A DNA stretch of 64,000 nt from an uncultured Prevotella sp. (GTDB lineage Bacteria > Bacteroidota > Bacteroidia > Bacteroidales > Bacteroidaceae): positions 1 to 64,000 of the forward strand of contig CAKPZC010000005.1 of the NCBI GenBank assembly GCA_934203355.1, read 5' to 3'. The notes beneath the pieces are model-generated. The model saw only the letters and a program-made list of their open reading frames with translations, had not been told where the DNA came from and searched no databases. The translations under genes were made by a program, and so were the position numbers. Numbering within the stretch: position 1 is the stretch's first letter; every line of letters starts with the position of its first letter. This document shows positions 1 to 9,119 of this stretch, piece by piece.

Positions 1-3000
1 GGTAGCTGATGTAGTAGAACGGATCGTAGTAGGCGAGGAGAGTATTGGTGTTAGGATACTTCTTCTGTCTTTCCATTAGCGAAGTCTTATATCCAATCTC
101 CACGTCGGGGATGTTGCTGAGATCAGGACCGTCAGACATGAGCCTGGCGACCTTTGTTCCGATGAACGGCAACTCATAGTCGAGCGGACGGCCGTTGTAG
201 CCGGTTGTCCAGTCGCCGTCAATGGTTGTGACGTTGAGGTCCATGAGGTTGGCAGCTACCACTGGTTCTTCGGTTTCGCGGTTGTCGTAGCAGGTGAATA
301 CGAACTCCCACATCCATTGAAAGCCTTCAGGAGCCTCCTGATCGTCCGCCTTGTCGCCCAACAATCCCAACAATGTAGAGCCGGGTGTCATCGTCTGTTC
401 GTTGGTCACACCTGACTGCAATGAACCATCGTCCTTCGGCTTTTTAATAGCTCCTGGGAGTATGCCGCCAGGCTGGCGAGTAGGTTTTTCATTCTGCTTG
501 CCGCCAAGTTTTACACTTTCATTCTGCTCCTTCTTTGCATCTCCATCAGCCGACGAGGTGTTGTCTTTAGGAACAATGCGCGTGCCCAAATTAACAGTCG
601 AAGATGCCTGCGTTGTGGGCTTACGCTGAGGAGGACCCGACGAAGAGGATTTGCCCGATGTAGAGGTCGTACCCGACGAAGCTTTCGTTATGCCAGACGA
701 CTTGGTCACCCTTGTCTTCCTTGTCTGCGGCGACATTGTGTCGGCATAAAGGTCGACGTTCTCGTTAGGATCCATGTGCGGACCATGGAATGCAGGTCCG
801 AACTGGAGGTCCTTGATAATCTTGTCATGTAAGACATCATCTTTAAAGTTCTTAACATCCTCGAAGACTCGTCCCAAATAGCGTCTTGAGCTGATTATCT
901 TTATCACCCCATAGCCGCCGATAGTCCTAGGCTTTATGCCATTAGGCCTGCATCCATTGGTGTACTTAGAGTAGTACTTCTCTCCGAATTGAATGGTCTT
1001 CTCCGCTACAACTTTCTCTTTCGTCACCTTGGTCTTCTCATAGTCGAGCACGAGGTTGTAGGTGTTGCCCGGCAATACCTTGGTGTTGAACGAGGCAGAT
1101 ACTCTGTTCTCCCATCCTGCATATACGTCATGCTCCTCTATCACCTTGCCGTCCTTCTTCAGCTTCCACTTGAGTTTGCCGTCGGAATAGAGGCGGTTGA
1201 GCACGTTTTTCTCCTTGAGCACGATGAGCGGATTCTGCACGTCGGTGGCATAAGCAATGACGGGTTCAGCCGACTTCAGCTCGTTATACTTCGACGGATA
1301 AGCCACAGCCACAAATGACTGGAGGTCGCCTCCGTCCTGAATGTTCATGCCGTCGCTGTTGCCGGTACGGAAGTAGAACGCCTTGGTCTGCTCCCAGGGC
1401 ACATTTTCATAATAGCCATCTTTGACATTATATGTCTGGGGATCTTGCCATTTGCCCGCACGAAGCTCCTTGGCAAGGCCCGTAATCTCGAGCTTGTAGA
1501 AGCGGTTGGGGTTGAGGCTGCGCATTCCTCGTACCGTCACCTTAGTGGCATTGAACTCTATATTATAGTAACGTATCACGCTGTCGCGCATTGTAGAGTC
1601 GCTATACTCGTAGAGCTTAACCTGACTGGTCGACGGATTGAAGCGGAACGTACGGGTTGACGTGGTCTCGAGAATCTCTCTCTCAGCTTCCACCTGCTTC
1701 ATCTGTCGGTGGAGATCGGTCTGGTCGAGCAGCGGATACTGCTCGTTAAGACGTGCCATCGGAGTGATGGTGAAGTCGGTGGGCAGGTCAGGACTGATGG
1801 TCATCTTGTGGTTCCATCCGTTCTTTCTTGTCTCCTCGCCAATGGACGATTCGCCCCAAAGCTGGAAGTCGTCAAGCGCATTGCCGTAGAAGATGTCGCA
1901 CTTCTTGCCGCAAGTGAACTGGAAGCGGCGGTTGAAGTTGATGAGGCCGCCCAAGAGACGGAGCTTCATGCGGAGGTCGCCGGTGAAGTAGCTCGGGTTA
2001 GGCAAGCCCATCTGGAGCACGCCGCCGATGCCTGCGTCCACGAGGTCGATGCTACCCTTCCAGAAACCGAGGTTCAGACGCAGACCCATCTTGGCATAGA
2101 GGTAAGCGTAGAGCTGTCCCTCGCCGTACCATCCCTTCCATCCTGCTGCGCCGGGAACGCCTACACAGTAGACCTCGTCGCCGATGTGTGTGATGCTGAC
2201 GTCGAAGCCAGCCTCGGCGCCCATGTCGGCATAGAGGATGCCGAGGTCCACATTGATGTAGCCCCATACGCTTGCTCCGAGCATTACGCCACCCGTGGCG
2301 TTGGCGCGGAACTCTCTTAAGGCTTCCTCGCGGGCACGCTCAGCCTTGCTTACGTCTGCAGACTGAACGCCGTTGCTGCCGCGGCTACCGGTGAGGAACT
2401 GGCGTATGTTTTCGGGAATAGGAGGCAGAGCGCCGTTGTCCGGCAGCTCGTTGCCCACACAGAAGTAGGCATCCGCTCCGATCTTCACTTCCACAATCTT
2501 CGCCTCAAGGTCGATGAGGATGAACTGGCAGCGTTCGCTCTTCTGCGGTTTGCCGAGATAGAGGTGCCACTTCACCTTGTCGAAGTTAACGCCCTTGTCG
2601 CGCCATGTAAGTCCAAAGTCGAGAGATATCTTGGCTCCTGACGTTGCCTTGAAGTTATCTTTGTTTTCGTTCTTGTTTTCATCCTTGCTCTCGTGTTTTT
2701 CCTCCGTGCTGTGCTCCTGATGGAGATTGTCCAGTCCAGCCATAGAGCCGAGCTTGTCGTAAGTGGTCTTTATGGTGTCGTTGAGAGCCTGCATCTGCTT
2801 CAGAATCTTGCTGTCCGCAAGTTGTTCCGTGTACTTCGTAATCTCACCCGCATACTTCTTGGCGAGTCCGTCCGCCGTGGCGTCAACCGTGACGTTCAGA
2901 CGCAGGTACTTCGACTGGTCGTCGTTCTGATAAACGATGGACGCTCTCGAATTAACCAAGCCTGCCATAGCGCTCACATTGCCGTCAAGCATGAATGTGG

Positions 3001-6000
3001 TGAGGCGCTTGTGCTCCTTGTCGTATACCACGGTGAGCGAGAATTTGCCGCCGATGACGTTGTCGCCACCCGACGCTGCAATGCCCAGACCTGCCGTTAC
3101 GCCGATGACGCCCTTCTGAGCGATGGCCTTCGTTGCGTCCTTCGGGTCCTTTCGGCAGTTGAAGTAGAAGCCGCCGTGGATGTCGTTAAGCTCGATTGGC
3201 GGAATCTGCAGACCCACAGCCGAGCCGATAGCGATGTTGAAGTAGCCCCAAGTGAAGTTGTTGCCTTCCTCCTTGTGCTCAAAATAGCCGCCGTTTGAGT
3301 CGAAGGTGAAGAGATTTCCGGGGAGCGCAAACTTAAGGTGGCCCTTATATCCCTTGTCCTTCACCTTGTCGTTAGGACGTATGACGTCCATTCTTCCCGA
3401 GATGGTGATGCCCGGAAGGTTGGACGAAACCTCGATGGAGTTAAACAGACAGTCCTTATACTTCAGCGAGATGTTGCTGATGTCGTCGAGGTTCTTCACC
3501 TCTGCCTGCAACTGAATGCCTGCCTTTGCCACTACGAGGTCTTCCAGCAGGGCTATCTTGCCCTCAAGGTCGAGCGTCATCGCGCCGCCCGAGAATCCGA
3601 GGTCGTAACGCGTGAGGCTGAAATTGAACGGTCCAATCTTCTTCTCCAGCGAAGCCAAAGACCACTCACCCATGTTGAAGTAGATGGGGTGCTCTTCGGA
3701 ACCAAGGTTGCGTTCCTTCTCCTCGCAAAGCGTCTTCCACGCCGAACGTCTCAGTTCTTCAGCCTGAGCGGCGTGTGCCTTCTTCTGTGTTTCCTCCTTA
3801 TCGTAGATCGATTCCCACGTAGAGCAGTTGGCTATGCGCATCTTGGTGAAGTGGATGCCCGGCACGCTAAGCTTCAGTGGCAGACCGTCGAGGGCTTTCT
3901 TCACGAAGCTCGACTGCTCCTTTGCCTTGTCCACCTTATTGTTCACCACGTCGAGCTTGCTCTGAATCTCGTCGGCATAGCCGATGGTGATGCTTCCGCC
4001 CATCGAGAATTCCAGACGGGTGTTGGTCGATCCGTCGGCTTGGTCTTCAGCCTCAAGGAAGAAGTAGGTCTGCTTCTGCTCAAGGTTTGCCACGGCAAGG
4101 AGGAAGTCAAAGTTGATGTCCTCCACCTGCTGCACCTTAAATATATAGGCGTAGCCATTGGCGTCGGTCTTCTTGAATCGCTTCTGGTTATATATATTAC
4201 ACGTGTAGGCTATGTCGCTGTTGACGAGCGGCAGCTTCATGTTGCCGTCGAAGTAGGCCTTCTCGAAGTTGCTCTGCAGGAACTCCACGCCCACGTTGTC
4301 GAGAGTGAAAGCCCATCCGCCGAGCTTGCCCGTCTTCGCGCTGATGATGTCCTCGGCTCCAAACGTGAGCGACACGCCCGAACGGTCGAAGAACATGTTC
4401 TTGGCAGCAAGCGTGAGACGACGGTCGCCATCGTCATCTTCCTTGCCTACCTGCATTGCCTTTGGGAACTTCACCTTCACCTCACTCACGTAGAGACCCA
4501 TCCACTCCTTGTCGTTGGTCTTTATGTCGGACTTCAACTTGTCGTAGCCAGCTGGGAAGGAACCCATATTCTTGTCGTTGACAGTAGAAGAATGGTCGTA
4601 GACGATAGTTCCAGGACAGAAAGTCCAACCCGGAAGGGCTTCAGCCTCGAAGTCTTCCATGGAGGCTCCTGCCGTCCAGTCGTTCCAATCCTTAATGTCG
4701 GTACGTATGTTGATAACTGGGCGCTCCTCGGTGGCACTACCAGCCACCACCTTCTTGAGCTTGGGTATGGCTATGTCGATGTCGATGTGTAGGGCGGCGA
4801 GCGAGTCGGCTTGCCAGTTGATGTAGCAACCATCATCGGGAGCCTCGCCATCGTCGGCCACAGTGATGTCGGTCGGAGCCTTGAACTTAATCTGGAAGCC
4901 CGACGACGGTTCCTTCACGTCGATGGTAGAGAGCAGACACATAGAGCCACTCTCGGGCAACAGACGGTCGGGACTGATACATGTGTGGGGAGCACCGAGG
5001 ATGAGGATGTTGTTGTCGGTGTATCGGCTCTCGGGCAGGGTGAACGTGCCCATGAGGTCCATTGATGCCCACGACGGGGCGAACGTCATGTTCACAATCT
5101 GGATGTCCACAGGGGTCTTGTTGACCGACTTTGGCAACTTCATCGGCATCATGATGTTGTCGAGAGTGCCCGATGTTAGGAAGTCCTTGGCGCGATGGTA
5201 GTAGTCGTAGTACTTGCCGAGACTGAGCTGTTTGGCAATGTCGCGACCCCTGTTCGACACCTCCTTCTGCAACATACTAGCATAAGGTATGCCTGTGTCG
5301 CCAATAAGATTGTCGATGCCCCAGTCGCTGAAGAGCTTATCCACCTGGTCGCCATTGTTCGACGCCCATGTGTCGCCCTTCATGCCCTTAGCCTTGCCGG
5401 CATAGACGATGTTGTCGGTGTTGATGAAAAGCGAGTCGAACTCCACCTTAATCATCATTGTGGAGCCAAGCGGATTCCATTCCACACGACCATTGCCGCG
5501 GAAGCCGCCGTCCTTGCCGTTCTCCTTCAGCTCGTCGATAGTGAGCTGATACTGACCGATGCCCACCACCTTGCCTATAAGTTCCTTAGCCGACTTGGTT
5601 GTGGGGTTGGTGTTGGAGATGTCTACCAGCGACGAGCACTGGAAGAACTTTTTGCTGATGCGCTCGGCAAGCGCAAAGTCGACCACGTTGACAGAGTCGT
5701 TGATAAACGCCACCGACTCCACGTTCTCGCTCTTGGCAAGCACGCGAAGAACCATGTAGTCGCCTGCAACCACCTTGTCGCTTAGCTTCGACCAAGGGAT
5801 GGAGTCGGAGAGTTCGTATGTAGAATGAGAGTAGACAGGGTCAGAGGCAAAAATATCGTCGCGCTCCATCTCGGGATTACCCTTGAATAGCTGCACTTCA
5901 TAATTAATCTTCACTGTGTCCTGGCGCTCGCCAGTACCGCCCACGAACCATGCTTTACGCCATTCTACTCCGATGTCGTCGCCAATGAAACGCTTGCGCG

Positions 6001-7144
6001 CACCCTCATACTCCGAGAAGTTAGGAACGGTGATTTGCGGATTACGGAAGTTGTAGAGCGAATCGGTGGTCTCACTCTTGCCGTCGCCGAAGTTCATGTC
6101 GAAATCATCGTCGTCGTCATCGTCATCGTCATCGTCATTATCCTTCTTCTTCTTATCCGAAGGAGTATCGGGAGTGTCAGGAGAGTCGGGAGTCACGGTA
6201 GTGGCATCGGGCTCAAAACGGAATAATTTCAAATCGGAGTTGCCGTCGTTCTCAACCATCGAGTAGTTGAGATAGGTGTTGCCCAAACCCGATTGCTCGG
6301 CAGTGACACGTGCCACATAGGTATGGCCGTCTATCATGGAGCGAATGCGCTCCTGTGGCAATATGCACATAGGAGAAAGCAGTCCCGACTTCTCGTATAC
6401 AGTGGGATTATACTCTATGGCTTCATCAGGAGTCTGTCCATTGATGAGCTGCACCACCTTGAACCGATATGTGAAGCGCGCCACACCAGGGTTGCACGCC
6501 ACGATGGGTTCCTTCCATGTGAAGAGTGCGTTCTTCTTGTCCATAGTGCACACTGAGGCATCGCCGCCAACAGCCGGCATAGGCATGAGAAACTCTGGCG
6601 ACTGCGCCTTGTAGCAAATATTGAAGATGCACTGTCCACTGCTGGGACTGCTCACCATGATGGGGTTGTCGCGTCCCGGCTCCCAGCGATAAGCCACGAG
6701 CTTCATGCGATACTGGCCCTCGGGCAATAGTCCGAAGGCACCACCTTGATAATCACTGAACAGACCAGGCGTGGTGGCAATCTTGTCGTTGGGCACGTGG
6801 TTGAAGAGCGTTTTAAGCTCCACCATGCTTAGGATGTGAGTACCGCCGGCTACCACTGTTAGTGGCTTCTCTGGTTGGTAGAGAGCCGGAATCTTGATGT
6901 ACAGACCCGAGTTGGGATTTATCTGCTCAAGATCCATGACGAGATACACGTTCTGAGTCTCGCCAGATGAATTGATGAGGCTTACGTTAAAATAGTTGCC
7001 CGGGTTGCTGACGTACAGCATTGCCTGCGGAGGCAGTGTGGGCTGTACGGGATTCACCGTCACCATTACGTCCTGAGCGGCAGCCTGTAGCATGGCACCC
7101 AAGATGATGAGTAGTGAGAGGATGTGAAGTCTCAGTCTGTTCAT
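1..7144 (-). CDS. Giant exported TANFOR-like surface protein, C-terminus beyond the window
   Basis: One open frame runs from ATG at 7144 to the left edge, 2381 codons with no stop, so the C-terminus is missing. It begins with a signal peptide (MNRLRLHILSLLIILG, cleavage after LQAAAQ). The next 200 residues (VTVNPVQP..., then LLPEGQYRLKLVAYRW) resemble the N-terminal part of large Bacteroidota proteins annotated as TANFOR-domain. This match is from memory of the family. An acidic linker KDN-D11-FD lies at about residues 335-349. The rest is beta-rich with repeated modules of the form LGAS/FGAEDI, which could suit an extracellular or outer-membrane assembly. The visible C-terminal part is Ser/Thr/Lys rich and low in complexity. 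It follows a beta-barrel gene by 70 nt and is probably co-transcribed with it. Function unknown. Long antisense frames, one of 484 codons, are shadows. Confidence 0.85.
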   Translation of the reverse strand, partial: MNRLRLHILSLLIILGAMLQAAAQDVMVTVNPVQPTLPPQAMLYVSNPGNYFNVSLINSSGETQNVYLVMDLEQINPNSGLYIKIPALYQPEKPLTVVAGGTHILSMVELKTLFNHVPNDKIATTPGLFSDYQGGAFGLLPEGQYRMKLVAYRWEPGRDNPIMVSSPSSGQCIFNICYKAQSPEFLMPMPAVGGDASVCTMDKKNALFTWKEPIVACNPGVARFTYRFKVVQLINGQTPDEAIEYNPTVYEKSGLLSPMCILPQERIRSMIDGHTYVARVTAEQSGLGNTYLNYSMVENDGNSDLKLFRFEPDATTVTPDSPDTPDTPSDKKKKDNDDDDDDDDDDDFDMNFGDGKSETTDSLYNFRNPQITVPNFSEYEGARKRFIGDDIGVEWRKAWFVGGTGERQDTVKINYEVQLFKGNPEMERDDIFASDPVYSHSTYELSDSIPWSKLSDKVVAGDYMVLRVLAKSENVESVAFINDSVNVVDFALAERISKKFFQCSSLVDISNTNPTTKSAKELIGKVVGIGQYQLTIDELKENGKDGGFRGNGRVEWNPLGSTMMIKVEFDSLFINTDNIVYAGKAKGMKGDTWASNNGDQVDKLFSDWGIDNLIGDTGIPYASMLQKEVSNRGRDIAKQLSLGKYYDYYHRAKDFLTSGTLDNIMMPMKLPKSVNKTPVDIQIVNMTFAPSWASMDLMGTFTLPESRYTDNNILILGAPHTCISPDRLLPESGSMCLLSTIDVKEPSSGFQIKFKAPTDITVADDGEAPDDGCYINWQADSLAALHIDIDIAIPKLKKVVAGSATEERPVINIRTDIKDWNDWTAGASMEDFEAEALPGWTFCPGTIVYDHSSTVNDKNMGSFPAGYDKLKSDIKTNDKEWMGLYVSEVKVKFPKAMQVGKEDDDGDRRLTLAAKNMFFDRSGVSLTFGAEDIISAKTGKLGGWAFTLDNVGVEFLQSNFEKAYFDGNMKLPLVNSDIAYTCNIYNQKRFKKTDANGYAYIFKVQQVEDINFDFLLAVANLEQKQTYFFLEAEDQADGSTNTRLEFSMGGSITIGYADEIQSKLDVVNNKVDKAKEQSSFVKKALDGLPLKLSVPGIHFTKMRIANCSTWESIYDKEETQKKAHAAQAEELRRSAWKTLCEEKERNLGSEEHPIYFNMGEWSLASLEKKIGPFNFSLTRYDLGFSGGAMTLDLEGKIALLEDLVVAKAGIQLQAEVKNLDDISNISLKYKDCLFNSIEVSSNLPGITISGRMDVIRPNDKVKDKGYKGHLKFALPGNLFTFDSNGGYFEHKEEGNNFTWGYFNIAIGSAVGLQIPPIELNDIHGGFYFNCRKDPKDATKAIAQKGVIGVTAGLGIAASGGDNVIGGKFSLTVVYDKEHKRLTTFMLDGNVSAMAGLVNSRASIVYQNDDQSKYLRLNVTVDATADGLAKKYAGEITKYTEQLADSKILKQMQALNDTIKTTYDKLGSMAGLDNLHQEHSTEEKHESKDENKNENKDNFKATSGAKISLDFGLTWRDKGVNFDKVKWHLYLGKPQKSERCQFILIDLEAKIVEVKIGADAYFCVGNELPDNGALPPIPENIRQFLTGSRGSNGVQSADVSKAERAREEALREFRANATGGVMLGASVWGYINVDLGILYADMGAEAGFDVSITHIGDEVYCVGVPGAAGWKGWYGEGQLYAYLYAKMGLRLNLGFWKGSIDLVDAGIGGVLQMGLPNPSYFTGDLRMKLRLLGGLINFNRRFQFTCGKKCDIFYGNALDDFQLWGESSIGEETRKNGWNHKMTISPDLPTDFTITPMARLNEQYPLLDQTDLHRQMKQVEAEREILETTSTRTFRFNPSTSQVKLYEYSDSTMRDSVIRYYNIEFNATKVTVRGMRSLNPNRFYKLEITGLAKELRAGKWQDPQTYNVKDGYYENVPWEQTKAFYFRTGNSDGMNIQDGGDLQSFVAVAYPSKYNELKSAEPVIAYATDVQNPLIVLKEKNVLNRLYSDGKLKWKLKKDGKVIEEHDVYAGWENRVSASFNTKVLPGNTYNLVLDYEKTKVTKEKVVAEKTIQFGEKYYSKYTNGCRPNGIKPRTIGGYGVIKIISSRRYLGRVFEDVKNFKDDVLHDKIIKDLQFGPAFHGPHMDPNENVDLYADTMSPQTRKTRVTKSSGITKASSGTTSTSGKSSSSGPPQRKPTTQASSTVNLGTRIVPKDNTSSADGDAKKEQNESVKLGGKQNEKPTRQPGGILPGAIKKPKDDGSLQSGVTNEQTMTPGSTLLGLLGDKADDQEAPEGFQWMWEFVFTCYDNRETEEPVVAANLMDLNVTTIDGDWTTGYNGRPLDYELPFIGTKVARLMSDGPDLSNIPDVEIGYKTSLMERQKKYPNTNTLLAYYDPFYYISY
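6104..6136 (-). repeat. Asp-codon microsatellite inside the giant gene
   Basis: Eleven consecutive Asp codons, mostly alternating GAC and GAT, form an in-frame 6-nt repeat at residues 337-347. Length changes would add or remove acidic residues without a frameshift. A flexible or cation-binding linker is inferred. Confidence 0.8.
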
Positions 7145-7214
7145 ATCTAATGCTTTTTATGTCGTTAATAAAAATGCGTTCCTTTTAAAGTTTTTCCAGA
7201 AGCGTCGATTACTT

Positions 7215-8951
7215 CTACATAGTCTTTTTCTGCTCCTTCTCGGCTTTTCGCTTTATTTCGAGCAGAGTGAAGGTATAGGTGTAATTGAAGCTGAGGTTGA
7301 TGTCGGTAGCGTCGAGTTTCGACTGTGTCTTGCTGATGTTCACGTCGCCATACTTGTTCATGCCTGCCGTCATCGAGAATAGATGCTTCTGGTTGAGACT
7401 GTAGCTTGCGGCAATGTCGCAACCCATTGAGAGATTTTTCGACATGTTCTTCACCTCGTTGTAGCACATGGAGAATGTTGCCGAGAGGTTCAGCGCGTCG
7501 TCCTTGAGGAAGGAGCGGTTGGCTGTGAGGGAAGCGATGTCGCTGGTGTAGCGCGAGTTGTAGCCCTTGGACGACTGGTGGTTGAGCGATGCCATGAAAC
7601 TGGTCTTCCATGCCTTCACCTCAAGTCCGTAGCTGGCTCCTATGGCAAGCGACGTCACATCGGACATACCGGTAGAAAAGCGGTTGAGGTCCTTGTTCTG
7701 CACGTAGCTGCCCGAGAGCGATATGGCATGTCCGAACTGGTCGTTGTCGATTGAATAGGACGGTGTGAAGGTGAAGGTGTGCATGGCTCGGTTTACCCTT
7801 GTTGTGTCGTTCACCTTTGCCGTGCCGTCGCCCTGAGTCTGTAGGTAGCCGTTGTAGCCGAGCGAGAGGTTGAGATGTTGTCCTATGCGCGTGGCGGCAA
7901 ATGCCGAATAAACAAATCCACGCGTGGTGTAGAGCTGCTTGTTAGACAGGTTGTCTTCCTGGGCCGAGAAAGTGGCAGCGAGCGAAACACGGCGAAACAG
8001 CGACGTTCCCACGTTAATGCCAATACTATGGTAGTTGTTGGCCATGTAATAATTGCCGAGCGAGGTATAGTCGGGCTGTATCATTCGGTAGAACACCGAT
8101 GTGTTCACTCCCTTGAGATTTATGTTAAGACTGGCATCACCAGCAAAACGCGCCATTGTGGAATAGCGGGCTTCAAACACTTTGTCGAATCGTGTGGCCT
8201 TGCCTTCGGTTATCTTTTGTGCTCTTGTGTCGGTTGAGAATGCAGATGTGGCAACATTTGCAGTGAACGACATCCAGTTCTTAATGCTAACTCCGCCCTT
8301 AAGTCCCACAACGATGTTTTCCTGCGGCGATATGCGGTCGCGCCAATACTCGTCGATGGAGCCTTCACGGTCGTAGGCGCGTAGCATATAGAGGTCGACG
8401 TAGTTGCGGCTTGAGCCATAGCCTATGTTGAATCCCCATCCAATGCGTCGATATTGCGGTGTGCGCGGTGATGGCGACATAGGGTCGTCGTTGACAGCAC
8501 TGCGCAGAGTGCCATAGAATGCGCCCACTCGGAACTTTTGGGAGCGATATTCCAGACCGACGCCGTTGTAGGACATGCTCATTACATAGGGCGAGAATCC
8601 TGCCGACGACCGTCCGATATGTCCATGCCACTCCTTATATGAAGGTGAGAGATTGAAGGATATATGGGGATAGTTGAAGTCGAGGTTGTTGTTGGAGTAA
8701 TAGAGCGAGAATGGCATGTTGAATCCATACATGCTGATGTTGAGGTTGAGAAACAGCGTGTTGCTCAGCGGCGAGGCATAAGCGCTGCCCGCCGACGAGT
8801 GGAAGTAGGTGTTCTGTGTACCTACGGAACCGGTGATGATGAGGGGATCGCTCTTAGCTATCTCCGTGATGTTCTGGGCTTGTGTGCCGCTGGTATGCAG
8901 AAACAGGGCTGCCACAGCCGTAAGTATGGTTATATGTAGGTGCCTTTTCAT
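7215..8951 (-). CDS. Outer-membrane beta-barrel protein of unknown role
   Basis: This is a 578-residue protein when started at ATG 8951 (MKRHLHITILTAVAALF), which gives a clean signal peptide ending near TQAQ. The frame continues upstream to 9020, but that extension has no signal peptide and enters the inverted repeat. After the signal comes a run of alternating hydrophobic/polar strands with aromatic girdle residues (YGFNMPFSLYYSNNN, YNGVGLEYRSQKFRVGAFYG, ATFSAQEDN, LNLSLGYNGYL). It ends in strands followed by a short Lys-rich tail (KRKAEKEQKKTM). This composition is typical of a 16-24-strand outer-membrane barrel. It is much longer than PorP/SprF (about 310 residues) and I see no TonB plug. 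Because it sits between a T9SS cargo gene and the giant exported gene, it may anchor or assemble one of them. That is inference. Confidence 0.75.
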   Translation of the reverse strand: MKRHLHITILTAVAALFLHTSGTQAQNITEIAKSDPLIITGSVGTQNTYFHSSAGSAYASPLSNTLFLNLNISMYGFNMPFSLYYSNNNLDFNYPHISFNLSPSYKEWHGHIGRSSAGFSPYVMSMSYNGVGLEYRSQKFRVGAFYGTLRSAVNDDPMSPSPRTPQYRRIGWGFNIGYGSSRNYVDLYMLRAYDREGSIDEYWRDRISPQENIVVGLKGGVSIKNWMSFTANVATSAFSTDTRAQKITEGKATRFDKVFEARYSTMARFAGDASLNINLKGVNTSVFYRMIQPDYTSLGNYYMANNYHSIGINVGTSLFRRVSLAATFSAQEDNLSNKQLYTTRGFVYSAFAATRIGQHLNLSLGYNGYLQTQGDGTAKVNDTTRVNRAMHTFTFTPSYSIDNDQFGHAISLSGSYVQNKDLNRFSTGMSDVTSLAIGASYGLEVKAWKTSFMASLNHQSSKGYNSRYTSDIASLTANRSFLKDDALNLSATFSMCYNEVKNMSKNLSMGCDIAASYSLNQKHLFSMTAGMNKYGDVNISKTQSKLDATDINLSFNYTYTFTLLEIKRKAEKEQKKTM

Positions 8952-9006
8952 CGCTTTGCTTCTTTGAGTTATTAGATAGAGTGAGAGTAGTATAGAGGGC
9001 TTTTTA

Positions 9007-9055
9007 GGAGGTTGTGTCAATGTAGGCGCTGTCAGCGTCTATTGACACAACCTCC
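9007..9055. repeat. Perfect 15-bp inverted repeat, probable RNA hairpin
   Basis: GGAGGTTGTGTCAAT at 9007-9021 is matched exactly by its reverse complement at 9041-9055. The 19-nt centre adds up to seven further pairs, one of them G-U. It lies between the stop of the T9SS cargo gene (9120) and the barrel gene start (8951). Neither side has a strong T-run, so it is not a classic intrinsic terminator. It may attenuate, protect an mRNA end, or set an expression step within the operon. Confidence 0.7.
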
Positions 9056-9119
9056 AGTAATCACTTAACTTTTAAGACTAAAGGTTCAGTGTCAAGTCCT
9101 TAATCAAAGGGGGCTTTTC

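Noticed and set aside
3338-4792. A 484-codon plus-strand frame, and other long plus-strand frames between 351 and 6614
   Set aside because: They lie antisense to the continuous 2381-codon minus-strand frame, have no protein-like features, and arise from its codon bias.
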